A stretch of 61,354 nt of DNA. It comes from Eimeria necatrix (lineage: Eukaryota > Apicomplexa > Conoidasida > Eucoccidiorida > Eimeriidae). Positions 28,147 through 40,000 of this stretch are shown in pieces (position 1 is the first letter of the stretch; the number at the start of each line of letters is the position of its first letter). Made by a program: the position numbers and the translations under genes. The notes beneath the pieces are model-generated. The model did no database searches. It was not told where the DNA came from and was given only the letters and a program-made list of their open reading frames with translations. The stretch is from the NCBI RefSeq assembly GCF_000499385.1, contig NW_013654944.1, forward strand, positions 2,501 through 63,854, read 5' to 3'.

Positions 28147-31100
28147 TCACCTTCTCCTTTTGGTTCTCCTTGACTTCCTTTTCTTTACTGTTCTCCGTCT
28201 TTTCACGGTCTTTGTCTTCTTAGTTTTCGTCTTCTTTGTCTTTGCCTTTTTAGTTTTCGTCTTCGTCGTCGACTTCTTCGACGTTTTCGCTGATTTCGTC
28301 TTTTTACTGCTCTTCTTGGCTGCTGCCTTTTGCTTTTTTGCTGCTGCCTTTTGCTGTTTTGCGGCTGCCTTTTGTTGCTTTGTCGCTGCCTTATCTGCTT
28401 TCTGCTGCTGCTTCTTTGCTGCCTTGTTTGCTTTCTGCTGCTGTTTCTTCGCCGCTTTTTCTGCACTCTTCTGCTTTTTTGCAGCTGCCTTCTCCTGTTT
28501 TGCAGCTGCCTTGCTTGCCTTCTTTTGTTGATTTGCTGCAGCTTTCTCCTGTTTCGCCTTTGTTTTGTCAGCTTTCTTCTGGCTCTTGGCTGCTGCCTTA
28601 TCTGCTTTCTTTTGGTCCTTGGCCGCTGCTTTGTCTGCTTTCTTTTGGTCCTTGGCTGCTGCTTTGTCTGCTTTCTTTTGGTCCTTGGCTGCTGCCTTCT
28701 CTGCTTTCTTTTGGTCCTTCGCTGCTGCCTTGTCTGCTTTCTTTTGGTCCTTGGCTGCTGCTTTGTCTGCTTTCTTTTGGTCCTTGGCCGCTGCTTTGTC
28801 TGCTTTCTTTTGGTCCTTGGCCGCTGCTTTGTCTGCCTTCTTTTGGTCCTTGGCCGCTGCTTTGTCTGCCTTCTTTTGGTCCTTGGCCGCTGCTTTGTCT
28901 GCCTTCTTTTGGTCCTTGGCCGCTGCCTTGTCTGCTTTTTTCTGTTCCTTGGCTGCTGCCTTGTCCGTTGTTTTCTGTTCCTTGGCTGCTGCCTTGTCTG
29001 TTTTCTTCTGTTCCTTTGCTGCTGCCTTCTCCGCTTTTTTCTGTTCCTTTGCTGCTGCCTTGTCAGCTGTTTTATCTCCCTTAGCGGATTTCTGTGCTTT
29101 GTCACTGCCGCCCTTGGCTGCCGCCCCGTCCTTTCCATTTCCTGCTTTGGCTGCTCCCTTGTCTGCTTTCCCTTCCGCTTTATCTTTCTTCGCTGCTGCT
29201 TTGTCTGCCTTTGCTGCTGCTTTATCTTTCTTGCCCGCTGCTTTTTCTGTCTTATCTGCTGCTTTATCTGCGCTTTTACTTGATTTATCTTTCGCCTTGT
29301 CCTTTCCCTTTTTTGATTTTGCTGAGTCTCCTTTGGCATCTTTTCCTGCCTTCTCGTCCTTGCCTTTGTTGGCGCCATCTTTAGCGGCATCTTTGCCGCC
29401 AGCTTTACTGTCGCCGCCCCCCTTTTCTTTCTTTCCTTCTTTTTTGCCCTTTTTATCTGTTTTTGTATCTGCTGCCTTTCCACCTTTGTCCTTTTTATCT
29501 TTCCCTTTGTCCTTTGCTTTGTCCCCTCCTTTATCCTTTGCCTTTTTGTCTTTTGTGTCTGCTTTGGCACTTTTGTCTTTTTTGTCTGCTTTGGCATCCT
29601 TTTTGGACGCTGCTTTGTCCTTCTTTTTTTCATCGCCAGCAGCTTCCTTTGCATTCTTCTCCTCCTTTTTCTTCGCTTTTTTCTCTTCCTTTTCAGCTTT
29701 CTTTTGCTCTTTTTTTTCCTCCTTTAGTCGCTTCTTCTCTTCTTTCTCGGCATTTTTCTGCTCCTTCTCCCTTTCTTTTCTTTCCTTCTCCTCCTCTGCT
29801 TTCCTTCGCTTCGCCTCTTCCTTAGCAGCCTCTTTCGCGTGCTTCTGAGCGTATTCTTCATCGTATCGGTTTTTGTAGTGGTCATAGTGGTCATCATAGT
29901 CCCCGTACATGCCCCCCCCATACATTGGCCCCCCATACATGCCACCCCCGTACATCCCACCGCCCATGGCGTACGGGTCGTAGTATGTGCCGTCTAGCCC
30001 GTAGGCTGAGCCGCCCATTGCATAGCCTGAAGCCCCGACTGGGTAGGCACCAACTCCCCCCATGGCTCCCCCGTAGCCCATGGCTCCTGGTGCCCCCATC
30101 ATTGAGGGGTCACCGTAGGCTCCTGGCATGTAGCCCATGTCTGCGTAGCCCATTTCGGCGAGTGGCAAGTCCTCGACGTAGGCGGGGTCGAATGGGTCCT
30201 CCCCGACGGCCCCCTCGTCCTCGAAGCCCACCTCTCCCTCCCCTAAGGCGTCAGGCCCCTGCCCCTCCCCCAAGCCCTCTAGAGCCACCTCCGGCGGCAC
30301 GTCTGGGGTGTAGTCCCCAGGCGCGAAGTCCGTTGCTGCTGCTGCTTCGGCCTGCGCGCGGGCTCCCCCGGGGGACCCCTCGGTGCCGGGCGATGGGGTA
30401 GCGCTGGGGTTAGGTGGGGTGGTGCTTTGTGACAGTCTGGCAGGGGGCAACACCAATTTCCCGTAGCCTTCCTCCACCAGCTCGGGGGCGGGGTAGATTG
30501 TTTTCTTTTCGCTGCTGTCGTACTTGTCCATTTGCACTAGTGAAGTAGGGACAGAAACAAAGGGGCGGCCGCTCCAAACGCTTCCAAATGGAAGGCCTAA
30601 GCTGCTGCTGGAGGGGTACCCCAGCCAGCGTCGCTTCGCAGCTCCTGCGGACGCGCCGATGAAGGGAGTTGTAGGCTCAGCATATCTGGGGAGTGGTGCA
30701 GAAGGTGGTGCAGCAGCAGCAGCTGCTGCTGCTGCGCCGACGGCGCTGCTGCCGTGGCTCTTTGGCGGTACACTTGGCCCCGACACAAACGTGTGGGGCT
30801 GTACAGCAACATCAGCGCTCAGCGGAAGAGCGGCGAACTTATATCTTCTGCTTTCCTCAGCAGCATCAGCGTCAACAGCAGCAGCTGCCGCAGCAGCCGC
30901 ATCGGAGTCGCCCAAAAACTTGAAAAAGTCATCTGCGGCAGATGAAGGGCTCCTGCGAGAGCGGAGGCCAGCTCTGGAAGCCCACGCCTGAGGCCTGTCT
31001 GTTGCTGCTGTGCTGTTGCTTTCCAAGGGGGTGTTGGGGCTTAGCGACCTCTGAAGTGGCCCCTGGAGCAGCTTTTGCTGAACCTCAGTGGTCCAACGCT

Positions 31101-31606
31101 GCAGAGCATTTTCATCTGAAATACAGGAGAAGACATTGGGTGAATGGCTGAATTGGTAGCGGTTTTGTGTGGCAGTGTGTGGATAAGGATGCCTGTGGCA
31201 CCAGAGCTATTCGAGTGGCAAAGAGACCTTGATACAACTAAAATGTACTTCAGCTCGTATGTCTCTTTAGTGCAAGATGAATTCTGTTCAGAAGCAGGAA
31301 TGGCAATGCACGAACAAACACAAACATTAGCATGAACAGGTGCAGGGCTTAGCCCAGTGACTCACAGCTCCTGGGCTTTGTGCCATGGTGTTCAGCTGAG
31401 GGCAGTTGGAGAGCAGAGGCGACAGGCAGAAGCAGAGAGGCGGCAAAGTTGATGCAGCAAAAAACCGCAAATAGGCAGCTGCAGCGCCGCCTGTGTGCTT
31501 CTGCTGGTCCGTGTCTGCTGCTGCTGCTGCCATGCGACGCAACGGAGGGTAAACGGGAGGAATCTGAGGCTGGAAGGCGAGTAAAAAAAGAGGTTCCCTC
31601 CCACAT
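28147..31606 (-). CDS. Secreted protein: Gly/Tyr/Met block and long Lys/Ala repeat tail
   Basis: Two exons: 31606-31366 (ATG start, donor GTGAGT) and 31115-28147 (acceptor TATTTCAG, TGA), in phase, 1069 residues. After an N-extension of about 43 residues with an Arg cluster, CLFAVFCCINFAASLLLPVA is a signal sequence that could be cut after ASA. Residues of about 190-300 include the motif SVWSGRPFVSVP. Residues of about 398-497 are rich in Gly, Tyr and Met (MGGGMYGGGMYGG type). From about 505 to the end the chain is mostly Lys, Ala, Glu and Asp, with about 15 units of an 11-residue KAAAKDQKKAD repeat at about 760-930. The last residues are Arg/Lys-rich. I know no family for the whole protein. 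A tyrosine-rich secreted chain with a polycationic tail suggests a structural, adhesive or cross-linked matrix protein, but that is inference. Confidence 0.82.
28560..29080 (-). repeat. 33-bp coding tandem repeat (KAAAKDQKKAD)
   Basis: About 15 head-to-tail 33-bp units encode KAAAK(D/E/S)QK(K/T)(A/T)(D/E). The ten inner DQ units are almost identical at the nucleotide level and the outer EQ and SQ units are diverged, the pattern left by recent unequal exchange in the middle of the array. Confidence 0.92.
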
Positions 31607-32877
31607 GAGTTTGTCAAGGGCTGCCGCTGAAGCGAGTTCACGGCATTTGCGCTGTCTCAGTGGTCCGACCAGTCAGCCCGTGGACCGATCCTTCTCCCCC
31701 CAATCGAATGGGTCATCCTGCCCTCCTTGGCTTTAAAGGAGGAAACCTGCACAAAACTTGACTTTAAATTTGGAAAAGGAAAATTATTTCGCGAAAACTG
31801 CCGGGGATTGCCTCAGATCAAGCATTGATCGCCCCGCGGCCAGCGGCTCCAGGCAGCGGGACGCAGCCGGCAGTTGTTGGCAGCAGGCAATGACTGATGA
31901 ATGAGCCTAAAACCCATGAGTTCTTCAGCATCAGACTAAATAGCAATGAAATGTGACACAACATTGAGACAAGACCCATACTCGTGTTCTGTCCTTAGAT
32001 GCGCGATTTCCGCTGAACTGGAGCCCAGGACCCTCTGCTGTCGTCACCTGCAGGTAAATGGCAGTTATTGAGCCTCGCGCTAAGAAAACCATATTTGAAA
32101 TGTATACTTTATTTAAGTGAAAGCGTTTTATCTTATTATCGCTGCCTTCTGTCCTTGGTTTCAAGTTGACTTCCGCCTCTCGTATTGCCTGCTGCTCAGG
32201 AGGAACGTAAACACCATTCATTTATTCACACCGAAGTCACTCAGTATCTGCCAGTTCTATTCATTTATTAATTGACGCCAAAGGCGCCGCGAGTCAAACT
32301 GGATCTGCTCGGAGCAGAGTTACTCCACATCTTCAACGGCAACTGCTCCCCCATACATTATCCCTGCTAGCGAACACAAGGATGGCAGCGGCTGCTGCAG
32401 TGGCTGCTGCTGCGCTGCTGACTAGTTGCTTATTCACGACACGCTGGCAGGCCATTCGAGAAACCCAAAGGAGCAGTGGTGGCCCTGCTGCCACTCAGCT
32501 TGCAACTTTGCCTCAGATTTATCACTACACGCGCAAAGCTAAAGGGTCCTTGTGCATGCTAATGCATAGCTAAACCGTCACAGCACTTTATCTGCGAAGT
32601 TTAGAAAAGGCGAAGGCGCCGCAGCGCCTGCATCTGCCCCTCTGCAGCCAATGCTACCTAAAACTGCTGCCGCTGCAGCAGTCTCCCCTGAAACACTGAA
32701 ACCCCTAAGTAATGAACTATGGGGCGGCCCTGCGTGGGCCTTCTCAGCCCCCAATGTTTCACATTTCTACCAAGTTCTACAGCAACGCAAGCGCCAGATA
32801 TTCCTGCCTATCCAAACAAATGGAAAAGTGAGTTCAGTGGGGCCACCGTAGCGACGGCACATGCGTTTCTTTGCATT
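31607..32877. other. Intergenic stretch with a doubtful small gene
   Basis: Upstream of the Lys-rich gene and downstream of the PITH gene. A plus-strand frame from an ATG at 32382 encodes an Ala-rich N-terminus followed by ALLTSCLFTTRWQAIRETQ, and another plus frame lies at 32651-32851. These could be two exons of a small membrane or mitochondrial protein, but I found no convincing junction and do not call it. Confidence 0.45.
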
Positions 32878-34262
32878 CTATGAATAGCGTTTGTGCGCCA
32901 CTCCGTAGAAGTTCAGCCGATTCAGGTAGGTGTAAGTGGCCCCTGTTTGGTTTTCTTGAACAAATAGCTGAGCCGATGAGCACATATGAAATTTGCTACC
33001 AGGCAAAGCTATTCTGCGGCCGCTGATGACATCCTCAGCCGTAAGCTGCACTGAGAAAGCGCACGCCTCGTCAAATACACCGCAGAAGTTGATGGCGCTT
33101 TTGTTACAGTACACCTGTACAGAAACAAAAAAGTAAATCGAGGATAAGCGCAGTGAGCACACGTAGGGATAAGAGCAATGCAGCAGGGACGCCACGTGAT
33201 TTCAGGTCAGATATACGTGAAGCGAAACGAAAATAAAGGGTACATGCAAAGATATGGAGGACCAAAGCGTTTCATGATATTTCCGCCTTTCATATCTGTC
33301 TGTGAGTATGCACACCGCAGTGTTTGTACACCTGAAAATCACCGACTCAGGTAACCCTTTACACCAACGATGACAAATACAGACCCACCCAACCAAATAA
33401 AAAGAGGAAAAATAAAAGCATAAAAGAGCAAGCCCTTTTTACCTTAACCAGCATTGGTGCCGCCACTGAATCTTCCTCGTCGCTGTTGGTGGGGAAGCCG
33501 GCAGGTGGAGTGGAGGCAATGATAGAGAATGAGGCGAGCTAAAGCAAAACAAGATAAATAAGATGTATGGGGGGAACTAGTTCAAGTTAATTTGTGGTGA
33601 CCTCGCTTTACAGTTTCGTTATGAAACAAAATACTGTAGCAACATGCGGGGGTCAGCCATGAGCGTAGTTGACCGCAAGCCTTGAAATGACAAGGCCGAA
33701 TGCTGTGCTACAAACACAAAATGGCATTCAACAACACTGCTTAAGAGCAAGAACTCACCCTGATAGGCTGTTTGAAGCAGACATTTATCAACAGCTGCTC
33801 ATCTACGTCGGACACAAGCGCCAGATTGCCTTCTCGAGTCCTCAAGATCTGCTGCAAAGTCGCTATTTCTGCCGTTGCAGCAGGAGCAGCACTTGCTGCT
33901 GCGTCCGCCTGTAAGTCTTCAGCTGCCCGTGAGGCCCCTGCTTGCTCCAGGGCGTTTGAGCTTCCTGTGTTTGCTGCCACAGCTTCTGCTCCTGACAAGC
34001 CGGCTTCACTAGCTGGCGGGCCTGCGTCCCCTGTTGGCGCTGAGACAGCTGGGAGGTCAGAGGCTGCTGCTCCTTCTGCGTCTGCTGCAGTGTCGCGGCC
34101 CTGCCCTGGTGCTGCTGCTGCAGCCGAAGCAGCAGCAGAAGGTCGCGAGGCCGAAGGCGCCGGCTGCCGCGCATTAAGGGCTACGCTGGAAGTGAGGTCG
34201 AGAGCATCCCATATCTCTGTGAACTCCGACTTATTGTGCAAGTCCCGGGGCTCCAGCCCCAT
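32878..34262 (-). CDS. PITH-domain protein (PITHD1/TXNL1-like), 3 exons
   Basis: Exons 34262-33759, 33538-33443 and 33114-32878, all phase 0 with GT-AG ends; 278 residues. The PITH (proteasome-interacting thioredoxin C-terminal) domain runs through all three: LDLTSSVALN near the start, then ALVSDVDEQLLINVCFKQPI, SFSIIA, VYCNKSAINF, GRRIALPGSKFHMCSSAQLF, and TYTYLNRLNFYGV at the end. By family it binds the 26S proteasome lid or acts in the cytosol or nucleus. No thioredoxin domain precedes it. A low-complexity Ala/Ser/Gln insert of about 95 residues (about residues 33-130) splits the first strand region from SDVDEQLLI. The start ATG at 34262 follows a possible acceptor (TTTTGCACAG), so a short upstream exon cannot be excluded. 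Confidence 0.87.
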
Positions 34263-37034
34263 GGCGACAATGGCTGTCTGTGCAAAATAGAAGGGATGCC
34301 TTTCTTTTTAGGCGCCTGAGTAGCCTCTGTGATGAGTAAGCTGTAGAAGGAAAGGCTCAAGCGTCGAGAATAAGCAAAATGTGGGCACTCACGTTGCTCC
34401 GGGTGCTGTTCTGACCACAGGTGCGCAGCAGAGGGCAACACAGGGCAGCAACTGTAGCCTAGGCCCAGATAAATCGAAACTTCTCCTTGAAAGATAAAGA
34501 TATCGCAAAAATGAAACGAATGATTAGAAAAAGCCACTAAAGTGCGGGAGAAAGAGACACGCACAACGTGGAAGCGGCGAAGCTGCTGAACTCAAAGAGC
34601 CAACTGACAGGAAGCGACGAACGGACCTCAGAAACAAAGAACGTTGGCTCACAACAATCTAAATGGTTCTTTTTCAATGTTTACACGCGAATAAATTTGC
34701 AAAATCGTGAGACTCTCGGTTCAAACGAACGCAATCATCATGACGATCGAGTGGTGAGCGGACACCGATAGACACTACATGCAAACCTCAGCAAAGAACA
34801 TCTATGAATGCGAGTAATTAACTATGCCTTGACTGATTGCTCTACATTTCTGTCATTTTGATGGCTTTCATTTACTATCCAGTATCAAACTTGAGGGGTT
34901 TCCGCCCGGGCGCAGAGGCGGCATTCCTGTGTGCAATGTTTGTGTTTGTCTGTAGGCAGTACAGAAGGAACTGTGTTGAAGGGAAGTATAACTACACTAA
35001 ATTAAATCCACACAGTTGATCAAAACGTTAAATAATTAACTGTGTCCATCGTGTCAGTTACCAGTGGCACCTGCGACTGGAAATCCGTGGAGCCCTCGAC
35101 AAGTTGGGTCGTTCAGGAATTCCTACAGTAGAGTCAATATCTGCACTTTCTCGAATCTAGTTCTCAACCCTTGTACTATCATTCATAAAACACATCTTAA
35201 TTTTTTAGACATTTTTTACGGGTGTGCCAGCTTGTCGTCCGTAATGCGCGAAGGATGTCTACGGAACTAAACATAGGTGGACTGAAATTTAATGTGGAGT
35301 CGAGGTGGTCTTTTAGGTATGTCAATGTGCGTGCATATGCTGCCTTTAAGTCTCATCTGTTGTGGTGAGGGGACGTTATTGCTACGTGGGTCTGCCTTTT
35401 CCTAAGTACACCTTCGCCTGTAAATGCATGCTCATTCGAAACACACAAATACTTCCGTAAAAGTGGTTACACAAGGCGTACAACCATGTGCATGCATATG
35501 GATATCTATAAAAGTCTGTATGTGCACAAATGCAAAAATAGATGAGCAACTGCATACATGCAATCTGAGTCTACGCGGGTGAGTATGTAGATATAGGGAA
35601 GGTTTCATACCTCTGCGTCAGAACGTTGGCTCATAAGGCGTAGAACACACGCACATCTATGTTTGCACGCAAGTAGGCCAAGTAAAAAAAACTAGTCTCA
35701 TTGGTTCCACATTAATGAATCACTGGTTGATTTGCACTTTGCGGTTCCGTAGTTTTTTTAATGCTGAAAGGCTATCGTATCTACTCGGTGTCGAGGTGGT
35801 GAATAGAGTAATATTTTGCGGATCGCTTGCATTGCGTGGTGTATCTTTGTTCGACTTTTTTGCTCTGTAGGTTTGCTTTAATTACATCCTTATGATTGAA
35901 AACTGATCAAGCGACGAAAATGGGGGATTTAGAGGGGTATTTGTTACCCCGTCCCCGCCAACGACCGATATAAGCCAAAAGTCGGCCGCAGCCACCAGTG
36001 CAGCTAGTGGGAGAAAAAGGGCTGAGTCAGGAGTAAAAACCTGGACAGTTTACTTTGCCAGCCGCAGAAATGCAGACGTTAACTAAATCATTCGAATTTT
36101 CCTCTTAAGTTTGTGCGAATCATTCACGCGCTGCCTGGTCAGCCCAGTCCACGACCGCATGTCTGGCGCACAAGGGTAGGAGACACAAGTACGCCTCCCA
36201 GAAACGCAAAATCTAGCGAAATAGGGGAGTAGATTAAATTGAAACGCAAAGAGAGAGTGATACTAAATAAAGTGTACGCTGCTGACCAGCAAGTACTCAG
36301 AACCTCCCTAGGCGCTACGCATGATGGTGGTAGGCCACCGGTCTGCTGCCGTGCGTATCTCGCCAGGTACACTTAATGATTACCACTTTTGAATCGAAAG
36401 ATCTTTAAACTTAGTTTTGTAAGCGATAAGATGCTGTGTTTCAATAAAAAGCTCTCTTTGGCCCCATAAAGCCGCGAGTCTCCGCTGCATTTCGGTGGCT
36501 GCAGCTGCGCGATTGCCTTAATCGCTGCAGTCTTGAAGTGATCCTTCGCTGCATTGCTTTTGAGTCTTCTTTACTAATTAAGCAGGGGCCTGAACTTGTT
36601 TTCGACTTCTGTCCTTTTGAGCAGCCACACTCCAAGCCAAGAGATGCAGGGTCCCCTTCCGCCGTGTTGGCTTTCCCGGTTGTCTCCGCTGGCTCCATCG
36701 TTTTTGTTTGAGGGTTTGGCTCTTGTTCTTACCTAGAGGAAAATTATTGACTAAAGGACACATTTGTGTTTCCCTCCTTGAGTTTTTATTCTCTCGTTCT
36801 GCCCGCTGACCGGCTCTGTTGTAGTCAACATGGGCGACAAGTAGTAGCCATACTGTTTGAGCCAGCTAGATGCAGCTTACAGCCCGTTCCGGGGCCTCTC
36901 TCAATCTTTCAGGGGGCCCCTGTGCATCCCCTCCGTCTATCCGTGATCAGATCAAAGCAGCTACAGCGCTTCATGCACGTGCGCATGGGCCACAGCTACT
37001 CAGTAAAGTGAAGAGCTCCTTGCTGCTCGCCAAG
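34263..37034. other. Gene-poor interval
   Basis: Divergent spacer of about 2.8 kb between the PITH gene (-) and the Glu/Lys-rich secreted protein gene (+). It is A/T-richer than the flanks, with runs of short T and A tracts around 35030-35900. A minus-strand frame at 36441-36698 has a basic ITSRLQRLRQ segment but no family features. No repeats of note. Confidence 0.55.
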
Positions 37035-40000
37035 ATGCTGCTGCAGCAGCCATTGCTCCTTTGGGCAGCGTTAGGGTTGGCGCTGTTCACTGAGCCCTCA
37101 ACGTCGTTGACTGACCCTGGGGGACCACTGCACGGACAATTTCGCGGCCTTCTGCAAGAGCAGCTTGGCCGCCCATCTTTTCTTTTTCTTTCTAAGCAAG
37201 ATAAACAAGAACCGGCAAACTCAGCAGCACTGAATGGCACCCCCGTGGATCCCTTCTCTGCCGCTCAGATGCTAACGGAAGAAAGCTACAAGAACAAATT
37301 AACTGCAACAGTACACGTCTTCCATGCAAGCCCCGACGAGCACAGCCAGAAGAATATGGATGTAGAAGATGCAAGGGGGCCGTCAGCCACTCCTATCTCA
37401 ACCCAACCCTCAACAGGAGGCTCCTGGATTCAAGTTGGGCCTAAAGGGATTCCTGGAGATCCCAACAAGGTGGCCGAGAAAGGCCCTTCCAGTGGGGAGG
37501 CCAAGGGCGCCGGGGCTCTTGAGCACTCCATCAAGGACGGAGCTCATGGGAGTCTTTCTGAAAAGGACGACGAGGTGCTGTTGGCTGTACCCGCTCACTA
37601 CTCATCTCCGGGTGTGAAGCCTCATTTGCCCTTTTTACCGGAATTTCTTACAAACAATTTGAAGAAAGAAGAAAAAAGCTCAGCTACTGCTACTGCTACC
37701 GCAGCAAGTGGCCAGAAGCACAAGCAGCAGCCAGTGGCAGCTTCTGCTGCATCTTTGGTTGAGGCTTCATCCAGTGCAGAGGGGGAGGGGCTCAAAGAGA
37801 AGCAGAATGCAGATGAGAAAAAAGGAGCTAAGGAAGAAAACACGCATGCAGAAGAAGACACGAATGAAAACACGCGAACAACAGGGCTAAGCGAAACAGA
37901 AGCAAAACATGGAGGAGAGGAGGAAGCTGCCGAAAAGACGAAAACAGAACAACATGAGCAGGAAATCAAGGAATCAGAAGCAAGTGCAGCAGCACCCAGC
38001 GAGACGGAAGGCACTGCAGCACCAACAGAGCACAAGGGCAAGCCCCCCAGAGAGCACGAGGGGGGTGCTCCAACAAAGCAAGAGGGCGAAGCCGCAACAG
38101 AGCACGAGGAAAGCGCTACGACAAAGCACGAGGAGCCTCCCTCCCATCCCAAACTCACTGGAGCACCTGCTGAGGCGGGAGCTCATGCAGAGGCAGGAAA
38201 GGCTCCCAAGGAAGAAACTGTAGAGAAAATGGCAGCGGAAGCAGAGGAGCCAGAAGAGGAGGAGGAGGAAGTTGAGGCAGCAACAAAGCAAGCGAAAGAA
38301 ATAACACATCTTAAACAAGCACCCGAAAAGAAAGAAACAGAAACAGAGGAGAAGACCGAGAAGGAAAAGCCACCACACAAAGCTGCTGCTGCTGCAGCTC
38401 CTCCTGCAGCAAAAGAGGAAGCGCCTAAAGAGAAAGAGACAGAAAAAAAGGCGGTACCTAAAACAGAAGAAGAAAAGGAGAAAGAGCGAGAACGGCACGC
38501 GAAAGAGCTGGCAGAAAAGGCCACAAAATTAGCCAACATACAGCGCATGGAGGTAAGATAAAGCACAATGCAGAATTGAAGACATAAATTAGTGAACAAA
38601 TGAACTTTGTCAAGTAGCCAAGTTATTCATGTCTCGTGTTCACCCGGCCTACACTCAAAGAATATATTTATTTGCCTCCATGTTTGCTCCTTCTTATTGA
38701 CCTTTCGCTGCTCCTGTCATTGCGCGTGATCTGCAGCAAGACGCTTTGCTCAAGCTGCACATGCTGGGTGAGGGGGGTCCCCGAGCGAACGTCATTACCC
38801 CTTCTGGTGCCTCTGCTATGAGCATTGAGGACGCTGAGCAGCAGCAGCAGCTGGCAGCTGCAGCAGCAACAGCGCAGCAGCTAACTGCCCGTTTAAGAGT
38901 TCAAAATGAATTGAAAGAAAGAGAGATCAAAATAAAACAAAAAGAAATAGCACACCTTAATCTGCTGAAGCACGTGCAGGTGCTCATGCAGTCAGCAGTG
39001 TCCAGCATATGGAATAAGCTTACAAACGTGAGGCAAACTGTTAATTCACAGGCACATCGACAAATGACGGCAGCAAACAAAAGAAGCATGAAGCCACCAC
39101 TTCTAAGTTAAATGACTGTTGATCTGAGGCAATATGTCCCAAGTTTACGAGGCGCCTTCGTGTGAAGTAGACGAGCTTGCTGTTTGCTGGACATCGTTGT
39201 CTTTGAGTGCTAATGATATTATTGTAACAGTGATGTCTTGTTAATGTCTCTCTATATATTGCCTGCCTTATTTCCCAACGTACAGGTCCAGAAGACCCTG
39301 AAGCGGCTTGCAGAAGCGAGTGAGAAAGTAAACAAGCAATTTATGAGGGAGACGAACAACAGAGTGTTGAGACCACAGGAGCTCCCCAGAGCGATTACGA
39401 CAGAAGAGCAAAGAAAAAAGCAACTACTCATCAGCAAGCAAACTGGAGTTCCCCCGCTAGACTGTCCCGTCGGTAGGAATTTATACAGACACAGGGCTGG
39501 CGTGCTGCCTCCTTTTTACTCAGCTGTTTATTCGTTTCGGTATTAAGTGGTGAGATGCTTGAATTTTTGTTAGCTTAACAAGGAGTCATTCGTCTCACCA
39601 CCTAATACTGGTAGTTGGCACTGTTAGATTCTGTGCCTGCTCACTTGGCTGGCTGGTTGGCCTGTTGTCTTGCATTCCTTTTCACCTTATAACCTTTTTC
39701 CAGAATGCACACTGTTCTGTTCACTTATCATCCCACTGGTTTAATTAGTGCATGGAGCCCAATGCAATCATGCTATAGGTGCAAGGAGTTTTTGTTTTCC
39801 GCGTCTATTTGTAGTCATGGGGACGTAACTTTCCATTTGTCTTTCCGTTTGTCTGCTTGTCACTGCTCCATCAAATATAGTCGCTAGTTGCCTAGCTTTT
39901 TATCATGCCTATTTTTGTTTGAATTAATTCCCGTCTTCTTTGTACTAATGGAAACATGCATGTCCTGGCACTGAACTTAGTTATTCTCATCAAGGGTTGC

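Noticed and set aside
28330..29848. Plus-strand frames of 248-427 codons opposite the Lys-rich gene
   Set aside because: They are reverse readings of the 33-bp repeat and give Leu/Cys/Phe-rich or Ala/Phe-rich nonsense without a start exon.
32382..32851. Possible two-exon small membrane protein gene
   Set aside because: The N-terminus is suggestive, but no in-phase donor and acceptor pair joined the two frames convincingly.
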